Assembly (NCBI RefSeq): GCF_009664085.1
Contig: NZ_CP039268.1
Coordinates: forward strand, 357,501-421,500
Direction: 5' to 3'
Source of the DNA: Thermochromatium tepidum ATCC 43061
GTDB taxonomy: Bacteria > Pseudomonadota > Gammaproteobacteria > Chromatiales > Chromatiaceae
DNA length: 64,000 bases
A program made the position numbers and the translations under genes. The notes under the pieces were generated by a model. That model saw only the letters and a list, made by a program, of their open reading frames with translations. It ran no database searches and was not told where the DNA came from. Shown here in pieces: positions 1-10,037 of the stretch; position 1 is the stretch's first letter, and each line of letters starts with the position of its first letter.

Positions 1-1320
<1,320 letters not shown>

Positions 1321-1396
1321 TATAACACCCAAGCCCGTTTCCCTTACAGACTCACCGTTTCGCGGATCAGCGACCCCCAACCGCTGATCCCACCCT

Positions 1397-1517
1397 TCCC
1401 CTGGCGGCCATAGAGACTTGGAACCACCTGATCCCATCCCGAACTCAGACGTGAAACAAGCCTTCGCCGATCCTAGTCTGGGGCCTCCCCAGGCGAACCT
1501 AGGGCACCGCCAGGGAC
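1397..1517 (+). rRNA. rrf: 5S ribosomal RNA
   Basis: About 120 nt with the 5S hallmarks: CCCGAACTCAGA in the helix II-III region, CGCCGAT, GGGGCCTCCCC, and closing helix I formed by CCCTGGCGG (1399-1407) with CCGCCAGGG (1507-1515). It lies about 80 nt after the 23S end, the usual order of an rrn operon, and is followed directly by a terminator. The ends are set by the terminal helix and are good to a few bases. Confidence 0.93.
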
Positions 1518-1524
1518 CTACCCC

Positions 1525-1568
1525 AGCCAAAACCCCCGCCCTATTTGGGAACGGGGGTTTTGGCTTTT
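1525..1568 (+). terminator. Rho-independent terminator of the rrn operon
   Basis: A perfect 14-bp inverted repeat pairs AGCCAAAACCCCCG (1525-1538) with CGGGGGTTTTGGCT (1552-1565), with a 13-nt loop and a run of T. It immediately follows 5S rRNA and ends the ribosomal RNA transcript. Confidence 0.93.
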
Positions 1569-1783
1569 CGTGTCTTTCCGCCATCAATCAGTTTCGACGA
1601 TGATTTCCATCGAAACATACGATCTCTAATCTCAGCTTTGCCTCTTGCGCGAGATCCGCGAAACACCTAGAGTTTTACTCAACATCAATCAGGTGTTCAC
1701 CTAAAAACCCTGTCAAAAGTGGTGGGAAAATCCTGACTTAAACTCTAGGATAATCATCGTCTAACTGACTACAGGTTCTTGCC

Positions 1784-2623
1784 ATGTCCAAAGATTTCTC
1801 CACACTGCCAACCGGAACGATTGAGGCATACATCAACAGCGCTTACCAGATTCCTGTTCTGACTGCTGAGGAAGAGCGTTCGTTGGCGTTGCGTCTGCGC
1901 GATCAGAACGACATGGAGGCGGCCAAGCGTTTGGTGACTTCACATCTGCGCTTTGTGATCCGGATTGCCCGCGGCTATCTTGGTTATGGTCTGCCCCTAC
2001 CTGATCTGATCCAGGAAGGCACCGTCGGCTTGATGAAGGCCGTGCGTCGTTTTGAACCCGACATGGGTGTGCGATTGGTGTCCTTCGCCGTGCACTGGAT
2101 TCGCGCCGAGATCCATGAGTACATCTTGCGCAACTGGCGTATCGTCAAGGTCGCGACCACGAAGGCGCAGCGTAAGCTGTTTTTCAACCTACGCAGTTCT
2201 AAGAAACGTCTGGGCTGGTTGACCAAGCAGGAAGTGGAGGAGGTGGCGGCAGACCTTGGGGTCAGACCCGAGGTGGTGCTTCAGATGGAGTCACGTCTCT
2301 CCAACCAAGATCTGTCGTTCGACGGAGTTGAGGATGATGACGACGATTCACCGGTCGCGCCCTCGACCTATCTGCCCGATATGCGGATGGAGCCATCACG
2401 GATGCTGGAGCACGAAGACACGGATCGCGATCAGCGTGAGCGTCTTTACGCGGCTCTTGAGAAACTAGACGAACGTAGCAGGACGATCCTCTTTGAGCGT
2501 TGGCTGTCGGAAAAGAAGCAGACACTGCACGAACTAGCTGAGAAATTCGGGGTTTCTGCCGAACGTATCCGCCAGATCGAGAAGAGCGCCATGAAGAAGG
2601 TGCGTCTACAACTCGAAGTCTGA
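1784..2623 (+). CDS. rpoH: RNA polymerase heat-shock sigma factor (sigma-32)
   Basis: A 279-residue sigma-70 family factor that directs RNA polymerase to heat-shock promoters. Region 2 spans about residues 20-125 ([29 protein letters not shown]), and region 4 with its helix-turn-helix is at the C-terminus ([20 protein letters not shown]). The RpoH box QRKLFFNLR at 129-137 separates it from RpoD and RpoS. Length is normal for the family. ATG 1784 gives the usual N-terminus. A possible extended -10, GATAAT at 1749-1754, lies 30 bp upstream without a good -35. It stands alone between the rRNA operon and bchO. Confidence 0.96.
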   Translation: MSKDFSTLPTGTIEAYINSAYQIPVLTAEEERSLALRLRDQNDMEAAKRLVTSHLRFVIRIARGYLGYGLPLPDLIQEGTVGLMKAVRRFEPDMGVRLVSFAVHWIRAEIHEYILRNWRIVKVATTKAQRKLFFNLRSSKKRLGWLTKQEVEEVAADLGVRPEVVLQMESRLSNQDLSFDGVEDDDDDSPVAPSTYLPDMRMEPSRMLEHEDTDRDQRERLYAALEKLDERSRTILFERWLSEKKQTLHELAEKFGVSAERIRQIEKSAMKKVRLQLEV

Positions 2624-2728
2624 GGCCTAATCACTCGGTGCGGTGTAAAACGCTCTTGATCTAGTTCTAATCGATCGTTCCGAACAGCGGTTACAATTCC
2701 GCTGTTGCGGGTCGATTGCGTGAGGACG

Positions 2729-3631
2729 ATGGGCGTGAATGCTGGACCGAGTTGGGAGTTGGATGGTCGGGATTGGCCAAACCGCTCGTCGAGTGAATTT
2801 TTCTCGGCGGGTGGCCTGCGTTGGCATGTCCAGCGAATGGGGCGGGGGCCAGTGCTGTTGTTGCTGCATGGTACAGGTGCGGCGACCCATTCCTGGCGTG
2901 ATTTATTACCCATTCTGGCCAAACATTTCATGGTCATTGCGCCAGATCTTCCGGGACATGGTTTCACCGACGCGCCGCCCTCTGAGTGGATGTCGCTTCC
3001 GGGGATGGCAGGGCTTGTCGGTTCGCTTGTGGAGACATTGGATGTCCAACCCGATCTGGTGCTTGGACACTCGGCAGGCGCAGCCATCCTGATCCGCGCG
3101 CGTCTGGAGGGTCGGATCACACCGCGCGGACTCATCAGCCTCAATGGGGCCTTGTTACCCTGGCGCGGTCTGCCGGGACACTTCTTTTCGCCCGCGGCCA
3201 AGCTGTTCGCGACCAATTCGCTCGTCTCGCGTGTCTTTGCCTGGCGGGCGCGCGACCGTCGTGTCATTCAGCGTCTGATCGATAGTACCGGCTCGATCTT
3301 GGATCCGACTGGCGTCGAGCTCTATCAGCGCCTGATCCAGCATCCGTCGCATGTCCGTGCCTCGTTGGCGATGATGGCCAACTGGGATCTCAATCTGATC
3401 GAACAAGGCCTACCGCGCCTGGATATCCCTTTGTTCCTGATCGTCGGCGATCGCGACATGACCGTCTCGCCGCGCGAGGCGCATCGGGTCCGCGCTAAAC
3501 TGTGCCCGGATGCCAAGCTGTTCGAACTGCCTGGATTGGGTCATCTGGCGCACGAAGAAAAGCCAGATGCGATCGCTGAGATCGTGCACGAGATCGGCAT
3601 ATCACTGGGATTGCTTGCGGCCAATTCCTGA
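2729..3631 (+). CDS. bchO: BchO, alpha/beta-hydrolase associated with Mg-chelatase
   Basis: An alpha/beta-hydrolase of about 300 residues that accompanies Mg-chelatase genes in purple bacteria. Its exact role in inserting Mg into protoporphyrin is inferred from gene linkage in the family. The sequence shows LLLHGTGAATHSW (oxyanion region), DLPGHGFTD, a nucleophile elbow GHSAGA, and a C-terminal GHLAHEEKP with the likely catalytic His. The start is uncertain: ATG 2729 sits close to a GAGGA, GTG 2735 has better spacing to it, and TTG 2705 is also in frame. A 7-bp hairpin (2683-2706) separates it from rpoH. It stands just before the carotenoid genes. Confidence 0.88.
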   Translation: MGVNAGPSWELDGRDWPNRSSSEFFSAGGLRWHVQRMGRGPVLLLLHGTGAATHSWRDLLPILAKHFMVIAPDLPGHGFTDAPPSEWMSLPGMAGLVGSLVETLDVQPDLVLGHSAGAAILIRARLEGRITPRGLISLNGALLPWRGLPGHFFSPAAKLFATNSLVSRVFAWRARDRRVIQRLIDSTGSILDPTGVELYQRLIQHPSHVRASLAMMANWDLNLIEQGLPRLDIPLFLIVGDRDMTVSPREAHRVRAKLCPDAKLFELPGLGHLAHEEKPDAIAEIVHEIGISLGLLAANS

Positions 3632-3665
3632 TCAATCTTAGGGGATGACGCGAGACCGATCTTGC

Positions 3666-3688
3666 TATACTGTCAATCTATCTTGACA
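3666..3688 (+). promoter_or_regulatory. PpsR/CrtJ-type operator over the crtI promoter
   Basis: A symmetrical TGTCAA-N6-TTGACA (3671-3688) fits the TGT-N12-ACA consensus of the aerobic photosynthesis repressor PpsR/CrtJ. It overlaps a -10-like TATACT (3666-3671) upstream of crtI; no good -35 is visible. A second TTGACA half-site lies at the crtI start codon (3708-3713). Regulation is inferred from the motif; no ppsR gene is in the window. Confidence 0.65.
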
Positions 3689-3707
3689 GTAGAGCAGGTA
3701 AACAAAC

Positions 3708-5237
3708 TTGACAGTTGCGGCTTCGCATGTTTCCGGTAGTGTTCAAGGTCGAGGCAAGGCCCATGCGGTCGTCATCGGCAGTGGTTTCGGCGGTCTGGCG
3801 GCGGCAGTGCGCTTGGCCGCGCGCGGCTTCCGGGTGACGGTCCTCGAAAAGCTCGACGCTCCCGGCGGACGCGCCTATGTCCATCGGCGCGAGGGTTTCG
3901 TGTTTGATGCCGGTCCGACCATCATTACCGCCCCCTTCCTCCTGGAAGAGCTCTGGAGCCTCGCCGGACGGCGCTTCGAAGATGACGTTGAGCTGCGCCT
4001 GATGGACCCCTTCTATCGGATTCGTTTCGACGACGGTCGGGTCTTCGACTACAGCGGCGACCCTGACAGGGTCAAGGCCCAGATCGCCCAGTATTCGCCG
4101 GCGGACGTTGCAGGCTATGATCGCTTCATGGCCATGAGCGAGCAGGTGTTCAGGGTCGGCTTCGAGGAGCTCGCCCATGTGCCCTTCACCCATCTGACTG
4201 ACATGCTGCGGATCGTGCCGGCGATGGTGAGGCTCCAGAGCTACCGTACCGTCTACGGCCTGGTATCGAGCTACATCAAGGATCCCTTCATCCGCCAGGT
4301 GCTGTCCTTCCATCCGCTCCTGATCGGCGGCAATCCCTTCTCCGTGACCTCGATCTATGTCCTCATCTCCTTCCTGGAGCGCAAATGGGGTGTGCATTCT
4401 GCGATGGGCGGTACGGGTGCCGTGGTCAAGGGTTTGGTGAATCTGATCGAGGGTCAGGGGAGCGAGATCCGCTACAATGCCGAGGTCGAGCGTATCCTGG
4501 TCAAGGATGGAAAGGCCGTCGGCGTGCGCCTGGCCTCAGGCGAGGAGATCGCCGCCGATGTGGTCATCTCCGACGTCGATCCGGCCACCACCTATGGCCG
4601 GATGCTCGCCGACCACCCCCGCAAGCGCTGGACCGATCGCCGGTTCGAGCGCTCGCATTTCTCCAATGGGCTATTCGTCTGGTACTTCGGTACCAAGCGT
4701 CAATACCCGGACGTCAAGCATCATACGATCCTGCTCGGCCCGCGCTACCAGGGCCTGATCCAGGACATCTTCAAGCACAAGAGGCTCGCTGAGGACTTCA
4801 GTCTCTATCTGTACCGTCCGACGGCGACCGATCCGAGCCTGGCGCCTGAGGGCTGTGATACCTTCTACGCCCTGGCGCCGGTGCCGCATCTCGGCGGCGA
4901 TACCAATTGGGAGGCCCAGGCCGAACCCTATCGCGCCCGGATCGCCAAGTATCTAAGCGACACGATCCTGCCCGGACTAGAGGATCAGATCGCGACCTCG
5001 CTCGTCACGACGCCCCTGGACTTCAAGCACCGCTTGAATTCCCATCTGGGCGCTGGTTTCAGTCTCGAACCCATCTTGATGCAGAGTGCGTGGTTTCGCC
5101 CGCACAACAAGAGCGAAGAGGTGGAACATCTTTATCTGGTCGGCGCGGGGACGCATCCGGGCGCGGGTGTACCCGGTGTGATCTCTTCCGCGCGCGTTCT
5201 CGACAGGGTGGTGCCCGATGCTTCAACGTTCGTCTGA
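3708..5237 (+). CDS. crtI: Phytoene desaturase CrtI
   Basis: A 509-residue FAD-dependent desaturase that takes phytoene to neurosporene or lycopene at the membrane. The N-terminal dinucleotide fold has GSGFGG at 24-29 with LEKLDAPGGRA after it. DAGPTI, SFHPLLIGGNPF and the C-terminal GAGTHPGAGVPGV are the CrtI-family signatures. The only in-frame start below the upstream TAA (3699-3701) is TTG 3708, with AGCAGG nine bases before it. The final 20 bases overlap crtB, so the two are translationally linked. A TGT-N12-ACA palindrome lies just upstream. Confidence 0.95.
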   Translation: MTVAASHVSGSVQGRGKAHAVVIGSGFGGLAAAVRLAARGFRVTVLEKLDAPGGRAYVHRREGFVFDAGPTIITAPFLLEELWSLAGRRFEDDVELRLMDPFYRIRFDDGRVFDYSGDPDRVKAQIAQYSPADVAGYDRFMAMSEQVFRVGFEELAHVPFTHLTDMLRIVPAMVRLQSYRTVYGLVSSYIKDPFIRQVLSFHPLLIGGNPFSVTSIYVLISFLERKWGVHSAMGGTGAVVKGLVNLIEGQGSEIRYNAEVERILVKDGKAVGVRLASGEEIAADVVISDVDPATTYGRMLADHPRKRWTDRRFERSHFSNGLFVWYFGTKRQYPDVKHHTILLGPRYQGLIQDIFKHKRLAEDFSLYLYRPTATDPSLAPEGCDTFYALAPVPHLGGDTNWEAQAEPYRARIAKYLSDTILPGLEDQIATSLVTTPLDFKHRLNSHLGAGFSLEPILMQSAWFRPHNKSEEVEHLYLVGAGTHPGAGVPGVISSARVLDRVVPDASTFV

Positions 5238-6285
5238 TCATAATCACACTAAGAAGCAGGCGACGGCGGCCGACATCGCCGTCTGTCGCGAGCTGCTGCG
5301 TGGCGGCTCGCGGTCGTTCTATGCCGCTTCCTTCCTGCTGCCAGCACGTTTCCGCGATCCGGCGATCGTGCTCTATGCCTTCTGTCGCATCGCCGACGAT
5401 GCTATCGATTGCGTCGGCGATGACCCAGTTCTCCAAGCCCAAGCCTTGGAACGGCTCCACGACCGTCTCGACCGACTCTATGCCGGTCATCCGAATGATG
5501 ATCCCATCGACCGGGCGCTCGCCGAGGTGGTGCGCAAATTCGCCATCCCCAAACGTCTCTTCGAGGCCCTGTTCGAGGGCTTTGCCTGGGATGCCGAAGG
5601 ACGACGCTACGAGGATCTGTCCGGGGTTTATGCCTATTCGGCACGGGTTGCAGGGACGGTCGGGGCCATGATGGCGGCGCTGATGGGTGCACGTTCAGAG
5701 GATCTAGTTGCTCGCGCCTGTGACCTGGGCGTCGCGATGCAGATCACCAACATCTGCCGCGATGTCGGCGAGGATGCGCGCAACGGGCGGATCTATCTGC
5801 CGCTCTCCTGGGTGCGTGAGGCGGGCGTCGATCCGGACGAGTGGCTGAAGAATCCAGTCTTCAACGAAGCCATTGCCTCAGTCGTCCGGCGTTTGCTCCA
5901 GACCGCCGATGAGCTCTACCGGCGCTCGGATGCCGGAATCGCCGGTTTGCCGCTCGGCTGTCGTGCCGGGATCAATGCCGCGCGCTATCTCTATGCCGAG
6001 ATCGGGCGTCAGGTCGAGCGCCAGGGGCTGGATTCGATCTCACGACGTGCCGTGGTGCCTGTGCCGCGCAAGCTGCAATTGCTCGCGCCTATCCTAGGCC
6101 GCGCTGTTGTGAGTGCGCGTCCCATCGACACACCTGCCCTCGAGGAAACACGTTTCCTCGTGGATGCGGTCGTCGCCGAGACGCCCAGGCGCACACCTGT
6201 TGGTGTCGGTGAACGTGTGATTTGGGTACTAGAATTGTTTCAGCAGCTTGAGGAGCGCGAGCGCGCGGCCTTGAGTTTACGCTGA
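5218..6285 (+). CDS. crtB: Phytoene synthase CrtB
   Basis: A 355-residue squalene/phytoene synthase family enzyme that condenses two geranylgeranyl diphosphates to phytoene. Both Asp-rich metal-diphosphate motifs are present: DDAID at 60-64 and DVGED at 182-186, with YCRIAD-type context (YAFCRIADD) and RIYLPLSW. It starts inside the end of crtI (20-nt overlap), the usual crtIB pairing. Nothing is truncated. About 260 bp of non-coding sequence separates it from the converging crtC. Confidence 0.96.
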   Translation: MLQRSSDHNHTKKQATAADIAVCRELLRGGSRSFYAASFLLPARFRDPAIVLYAFCRIADDAIDCVGDDPVLQAQALERLHDRLDRLYAGHPNDDPIDRALAEVVRKFAIPKRLFEALFEGFAWDAEGRRYEDLSGVYAYSARVAGTVGAMMAALMGARSEDLVARACDLGVAMQITNICRDVGEDARNGRIYLPLSWVREAGVDPDEWLKNPVFNEAIASVVRRLLQTADELYRRSDAGIAGLPLGCRAGINAARYLYAEIGRQVERQGLDSISRRAVVPVPRKLQLLAPILGRAVVSARPIDTPALEETRFLVDAVVAETPRRTPVGVGERVIWVLELFQQLEERERAALSLR

Positions 6286-6547
6286 TCCACGAGTCTGCGC
6301 GAACCCCGTCTGAGCTGGGGATTCACTCAACCCCAGAGAGCGCCTTGGATGCCCGTGGAGGCGTTGCGTCGCTGGGGGCACAGGGGGATGGCCCGCGCGC
6401 GCAAGACCCAAGGTCAGACGGGGAAACCCACACCGACGGTCACGGCGTGAACATGGCTGAGCGGTTCGGACGTTGGCCAGATCTTCTCAAGACATCGGTG
6501 AGCGACTTGGGGCCAGTTGGCTGTTTTACAGACTGGCATGCACTGTT
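6286..6547. other. Non-coding gap between converging crtB and crtC
   Basis: No convincing gene. It holds two weak hairpins: CTGGGG (6315-6320) with CCCCAG (6331-6336), and GCACTG (6540-6545) with CAGTGC (6549-6554), the latter running over the crtC stop. Neither is followed by a T run, so a terminator role is only possible. A plus-strand open frame here runs into the antisense of crtC and has no family likeness. Confidence 0.5.
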
Positions 6548-7471
6548 TCAGTGCTTGACCCGAGGCATACGGAACGGCAGCAACATTTTCACCCATGGGG
6601 TGCTGAACCTGTCCAGACACAGGCTCTCATGGACCGAGGTGGTGCGTTGTCCCAAGAGCCGCGTCTCGACCACCGAACGCGCATAGAAGGGTGTATCCTC
6701 CAGGGTCGCGATCACTCGCGGCTGATTGCCCGCCTCGCACTGGATCCCACGCGCGATGCGCCAGACGCTGGTCGTCGGCAGAGGCGCGCGTGGCGGCGGC
6801 GCGAATGTATCGATCTCGGCATTGGCATCGAAGCGCAGCGCCAGGCATGCGCCCTGTCCGTCGCGGGCGCGGGTATCATAGAGAATGGCCGCCTCGTGCT
6901 TCAGTTCGGTGCGTGACCAATCCCACCCCTTAAAGGCATATTCCAGGGGCTCCGAGCCTCGATTCGAATCCAGATAACCCGAACCCTTCCAGTTCAGCCG
7001 AGGGTGCGAGAATGTGACCTCGACCCGTGCCAGGGGGGCAATGGGCCACCAGCGATGACGTCCAGCGGCATCGAGCGCGAAGTCACGACCATTGATCCCA
7101 GTCGGATGGACGCGCACCCTGCCACGCAGACGTGAAGGAATGGGCGCGCCGATCTCGTCGATATCGATCACCAGGGTGTCACCTTCCCAGCGGACATGGC
7201 TAGGACCTATGACCAGATTGGTCCGGTCGCGCTGCAGGGCGGCACGTCCGCGCTCGGTCATGGCCCAGCGTTTGCCTTGGCGCCCATAGAGCGCGACGTT
7301 GAGTGCGCAATGATCGAGCGGATCGGCTCCGCCGCGCTGCCGCGCCCAGGCATAGTAGGGCGAGAAGACGCTGCCGAGCAGGGCAATCAGGGTCAGTCCG
7401 TACTGCTCGTCGTCGCTTAGGGCATCGACGTACCACCAGACATAACCGTCGATGTCAAGATTTAAGTCGAA
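6548..7471 (-). CDS. crtC: Carotenoid 1,2-hydratase (hydroxyneurosporene synthase) CrtC
   Basis: About 300 residues of CrtC, which adds water to the psi end of neurosporene, lycopene or derivatives to give the 1-hydroxy carotenoid. Family stretches include DGYVWWYVDALSDD, GSVFSPYYAWARQ, NVALYG, SHPRLNWKGSGYLDSN and EYAFKGWDWSR. The 5' end is unsettled: from the crtD stop inward there is no ATG, GTG or TTG in frame before the conserved core. The end given marks where family-like sequence begins, overlapping crtD by ten bases. A start inside crtD, a CTG/ATT start or a sequencing slip are the options. It shares the minus-strand unit with crtD. Confidence 0.85.
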   Translation of the reverse strand, partial: FDLNLDIDGYVWWYVDALSDDEQYGLTLIALLGSVFSPYYAWARQRGGADPLDHCALNVALYGRQGKRWAMTERGRAALQRDRTNLVIGPSHVRWEGDTLVIDIDEIGAPIPSRLRGRVRVHPTGINGRDFALDAAGRHRWWPIAPLARVEVTFSHPRLNWKGSGYLDSNRGSEPLEYAFKGWDWSRTELKHEAAILYDTRARDGQGACLALRFDANAEIDTFAPPPRAPLPTTSVWRIARGIQCEAGNQPRVIATLEDTPFYARSVVETRLLGQRTTSVHESLCLDRFSTPWVKMLLPFRMPRVKH

Positions 7472-8967
7472 CGCTGGTCCGCGAGCAGGGCCTCCGCCGC
7501 GAGTCGACCCGAGATCGCCGCCATGGGGATGCCCGCACCCGGATGTGTGCCCCCGCCCGCCAGATAAAGCCCCGGGATCCGGGTGCGCGAGGCCGGCCGC
7601 GAGAACGACGCCCTCCAGCCGTGGGTTGCCTGACCATAGAGCGCACCGCCCGTGGCGGGAAAGCGCCGTTCGAACTCCACGGGTGTGGTCAGCACCATCC
7701 GTTCGGGGTCGCGTCGGACCCTCAGGCCACAGTGCTCCAGGCGTGAGAATACCCGTTGCTCGCATTGCTCGATCTCCACAGCGTCGAAGTCGTGTCGGTC
7801 GCCCCGTGGCGGGGCATTCAAAAGTAAGAAGAGTCGCTCGGGGCCGTCCGGTGTTCCATTGCCGTCGGTGCCGCGATCCTGGGCGCAGACATAGACGGTG
7901 CCGTCACGCGGCAGACGTCCCCGGCCAAAGATGTCTTCGAACTCAGAGGCATAGTCGCGTCCAAAGAAGACATTGTGCCGGGCCAACGGAAAGCCCTGGG
8001 TTTCGGCGCTCAGACACCAGGTCAGGGCTGAGAGTGAGCGGCGTTCGGGGTCCAAGGGCGGCAGGGCGCGTTGGGCCTCGGCGCCGAAGCGACCGCTGGT
8101 CAGGGCCGCCGGATCGGCGTTGACCACAATCGCCTCGGCCTCGATCCGGTCGCCCTCGGCCAGTTGAACGCCACGCACCCCGTTGGGACCGGTGAGGATC
8201 TGCGTGACCTCGCGCCCGTATTCGATGGTTGCGCCCAGTCCCTCGGCGAGCTGCGCCAGCACCAGCGCCACCCGATGCATCCCACCGACCACCGACCATA
8301 CGCCCTCTTGCTCGACATGGGCGATCAGCATCAGGATCGCCGGCGCCATGAAGGGCGAGGAGCCGCAATAGGTTGAATAGCGCCCGAAGAGCTGACGGAG
8401 ACGCGCATCCTTGAAATAGGCCCCCAGACTGTCCCAGAGGCTGGCGTAGGGCTGCACACCGCTAAGGGTGATCAGCCCCTTGAGACCGCAACGCCCCAGC
8501 AGGCCGAGCAGACTCGGACGCGAGGCGCGGATGAAGGTCGGATCCAGGGTGGTGTAGAGGGCACGCGCCTGCTTGCAGAAGGCGCGATAGCCGCGTGCCG
8601 CCTCCGCACCGGCGAAGTCGCCGATGGCCTCGAGGCTGCGTTCATAGTCGGCGTGGAGATCCAGCCGCTCCTGCTCGCTCCAGGCGTGGCGTGCTATGAT
8701 CGACAGCGGCTCGAGGCTAAGATGCGCCTCGAGCTGCGCGCCGGCGGCCTCAAAGATCTCCTCGAAGATCCAGCGCATGGTAAAGACGGTCGGACCGGCA
8801 TCCAGGCGATGTGGCCCGACCGCCACCTCACGCATCTTGCCGCCGGGCGTCTCGGCGCGTTCGAGCACCCGCACCTGGAGACCGCGCGCCGCAAGCTGCA
8901 CGGCCGTTACCAGTCCGCCAACGCCGGCGCCGACGACAATGACTCGTTGATCCCGCCTCAAAACCAT
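7462..8967 (-). CDS. crtD: Hydroxycarotenoid 3,4-desaturase CrtD
   Basis: A 501-residue FAD-dependent desaturase of the CrtI/CrtD family that introduces the C3,4 double bond after hydration by CrtC. The Rossmann motif GAGVGG lies at 13-18, with LERAETPGGKM, DAGPTVFTM and a C-terminal GGGTHPGAGIPMA. CrtD rather than CrtI is chosen because a full crtI lies upstream and this copy is paired with crtC. ATG 8967 is preferred: a longer frame from 9021 would run through the operator palindromes and add 18 residues before the FAD fold. The -35/-10-like promoter lies at 9008-9034 on this strand. Confidence 0.92.
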   Translation of the reverse strand: MVLRRDQRVIVVGAGVGGLVTAVQLAARGLQVRVLERAETPGGKMREVAVGPHRLDAGPTVFTMRWIFEEIFEAAGAQLEAHLSLEPLSIIARHAWSEQERLDLHADYERSLEAIGDFAGAEAARGYRAFCKQARALYTTLDPTFIRASRPSLLGLLGRCGLKGLITLSGVQPYASLWDSLGAYFKDARLRQLFGRYSTYCGSSPFMAPAILMLIAHVEQEGVWSVVGGMHRVALVLAQLAEGLGATIEYGREVTQILTGPNGVRGVQLAEGDRIEAEAIVVNADPAALTSGRFGAEAQRALPPLDPERRSLSALTWCLSAETQGFPLARHNVFFGRDYASEFEDIFGRGRLPRDGTVYVCAQDRGTDGNGTPDGPERLFLLLNAPPRGDRHDFDAVEIEQCEQRVFSRLEHCGLRVRRDPERMVLTTPVEFERRFPATGGALYGQATHGWRASFSRPASRTRIPGLYLAGGGTHPGAGIPMAAISGRLAAEALLADQRST

Positions 8968-9002
8968 GACTCTAGGATTCGCGTTGACGTGTCGGATATT
9001 GA

Positions 9003-9046
9003 TGTCTATTGTACATGACACTTTTGAGTGTCAACTCACATTTACA
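9003..9046. promoter_or_regulatory. Two PpsR/CrtJ-type palindromes between crtD and crtE
   Basis: Two exact TGT-N12-ACA sites: TGTCTATTGTACATGACA (9003-9020) and TGTCAACTCACATTTACA (9029-9046). They are separated by exactly 8 bp, the spacing known for cooperative CrtJ binding at Rhodobacter promoters. On the minus strand they cover a promoter-like TTGACA (9034-9029) and TACAAT (9013-9008), 15 bp apart, for crtD. The same block precedes crtE on the plus strand. Binding itself is inferred. Confidence 0.75.
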
Positions 9047-9084
9047 CATTGAACACTGATCGAAGATTTGCCGGGGGATCGCTG

Positions 9085-9954
9085 ATGGATGCCACAACGA
9101 GAATCGAGCAGGCGTTGACCGCCGCCATAGACACAGTGGTCGTCCCCGGTTGTCCGCCGCGTCTGGCCGCGGCGGTGCGGCACGCGGTCTTCCCAGGTGG
9201 CGCGCGGGTACGTCCGCGGCTATGTCTGGCGGTCGCTGCCGCCTGCGGCAAGCCGGATGATGCGGCCGCGGATGCGGCGGCCGTGGCTATCGAGCTGCTG
9301 CACTGTGCCTCGCTGGTGCATGACGATCTGCCCTGTTTCGACGACTCACCGCTACGCCGTGGCCTGCCCTCGGTACATTGCGCCTTCGGTGAGCCCCTGG
9401 CGGTTCTGGCCGGGGATGCGCTCATCATCCTCGCCTTCGAGCATTTGGCGCGCGTCCTGGCCGACTCGCCCGAGCGTCTGGCGCCGCTGCTCCTGACCAT
9501 CGGTCGCTCGGTCGGGATGCCGTATGGCATCACCGCCGGTCAGGCCTGGGAGTGCGAACCCCAGGTGTCGGTCGCCGACTATCATCGTGCCAAGACCGGG
9601 TCGCTGTTCACGGCCGCCACGGCAGCCGGCGCCCTGGTCGCGGGGGCGGATGCCGCGGCCTGGAGCATCGTCGGCGACAAGATCGGCGAGGCCTATCAGG
9701 TGGCGGACGATCTGCGCGATGTGGCTGCCAGCGCTCAGGAGGTCGGTAAGCCGGTCGGGCGTGACGCCGTGCTCAACCGGCCCAGCGCAGCAGGTGAACT
9801 CGGCATCGACGGCGCCATCGCGCGTCTGCGCGATCTGGTCAAGGAGGCCATCGACGCGATTCCAGCCTGTGCTGGGCGCGACCAATTCGCCGAGGTTCTG
9901 ATGGCCGAATCGCGTCGTATCCTGCCCAAAGATCTGACTCAGCGTGTGGCCTGA
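9085..9954 (+). CDS. crtE: Geranylgeranyl diphosphate synthase CrtE
   Basis: A 289-residue polyprenyl synthase that makes geranylgeranyl diphosphate for carotenoids and the chlorophyll tail. The first Asp-rich motif DDLPCFDD is at 80-87 and the second DDLRD at 208-212. FPGGARVRPRL and the GITAGQAWE region are typical of the family. ATG 9085 is chosen because GGGGGA stands six bases before it; an upstream in-frame start at 9028 would place coding sequence over the operator. It heads the crtEF-bch-puf direction of transcription. Confidence 0.95.
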   Translation: MDATTRIEQALTAAIDTVVVPGCPPRLAAAVRHAVFPGGARVRPRLCLAVAAACGKPDDAAADAAAVAIELLHCASLVHDDLPCFDDSPLRRGLPSVHCAFGEPLAVLAGDALIILAFEHLARVLADSPERLAPLLLTIGRSVGMPYGITAGQAWECEPQVSVADYHRAKTGSLFTAATAAGALVAGADAAAWSIVGDKIGEAYQVADDLRDVAASAQEVGKPVGRDAVLNRPSAAGELGIDGAIARLRDLVKEAIDAIPACAGRDQFAEVLMAESRRILPKDLTQRVA

Positions 9955-10037
9955 GTTCGGCTGTCTCGCTATCTTCCCATCCCTGGCGAATCGCACTGAT
10001 CCAAGGTTCACCAGATTCTATTCGGTTTTGATGCCCT

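Noticed and set aside
6345-6916. Plus-strand frames running from the crtB-crtC gap into crtC.
   Set aside because: They are antisense to crtC, have no family likeness and no ribosome-binding site.
7462-9021. Start of crtD at 9021 rather than 8967.
   Set aside because: It would put the coding region over an operator palindrome and the -10 box, and adds residues unlike other CrtD proteins.
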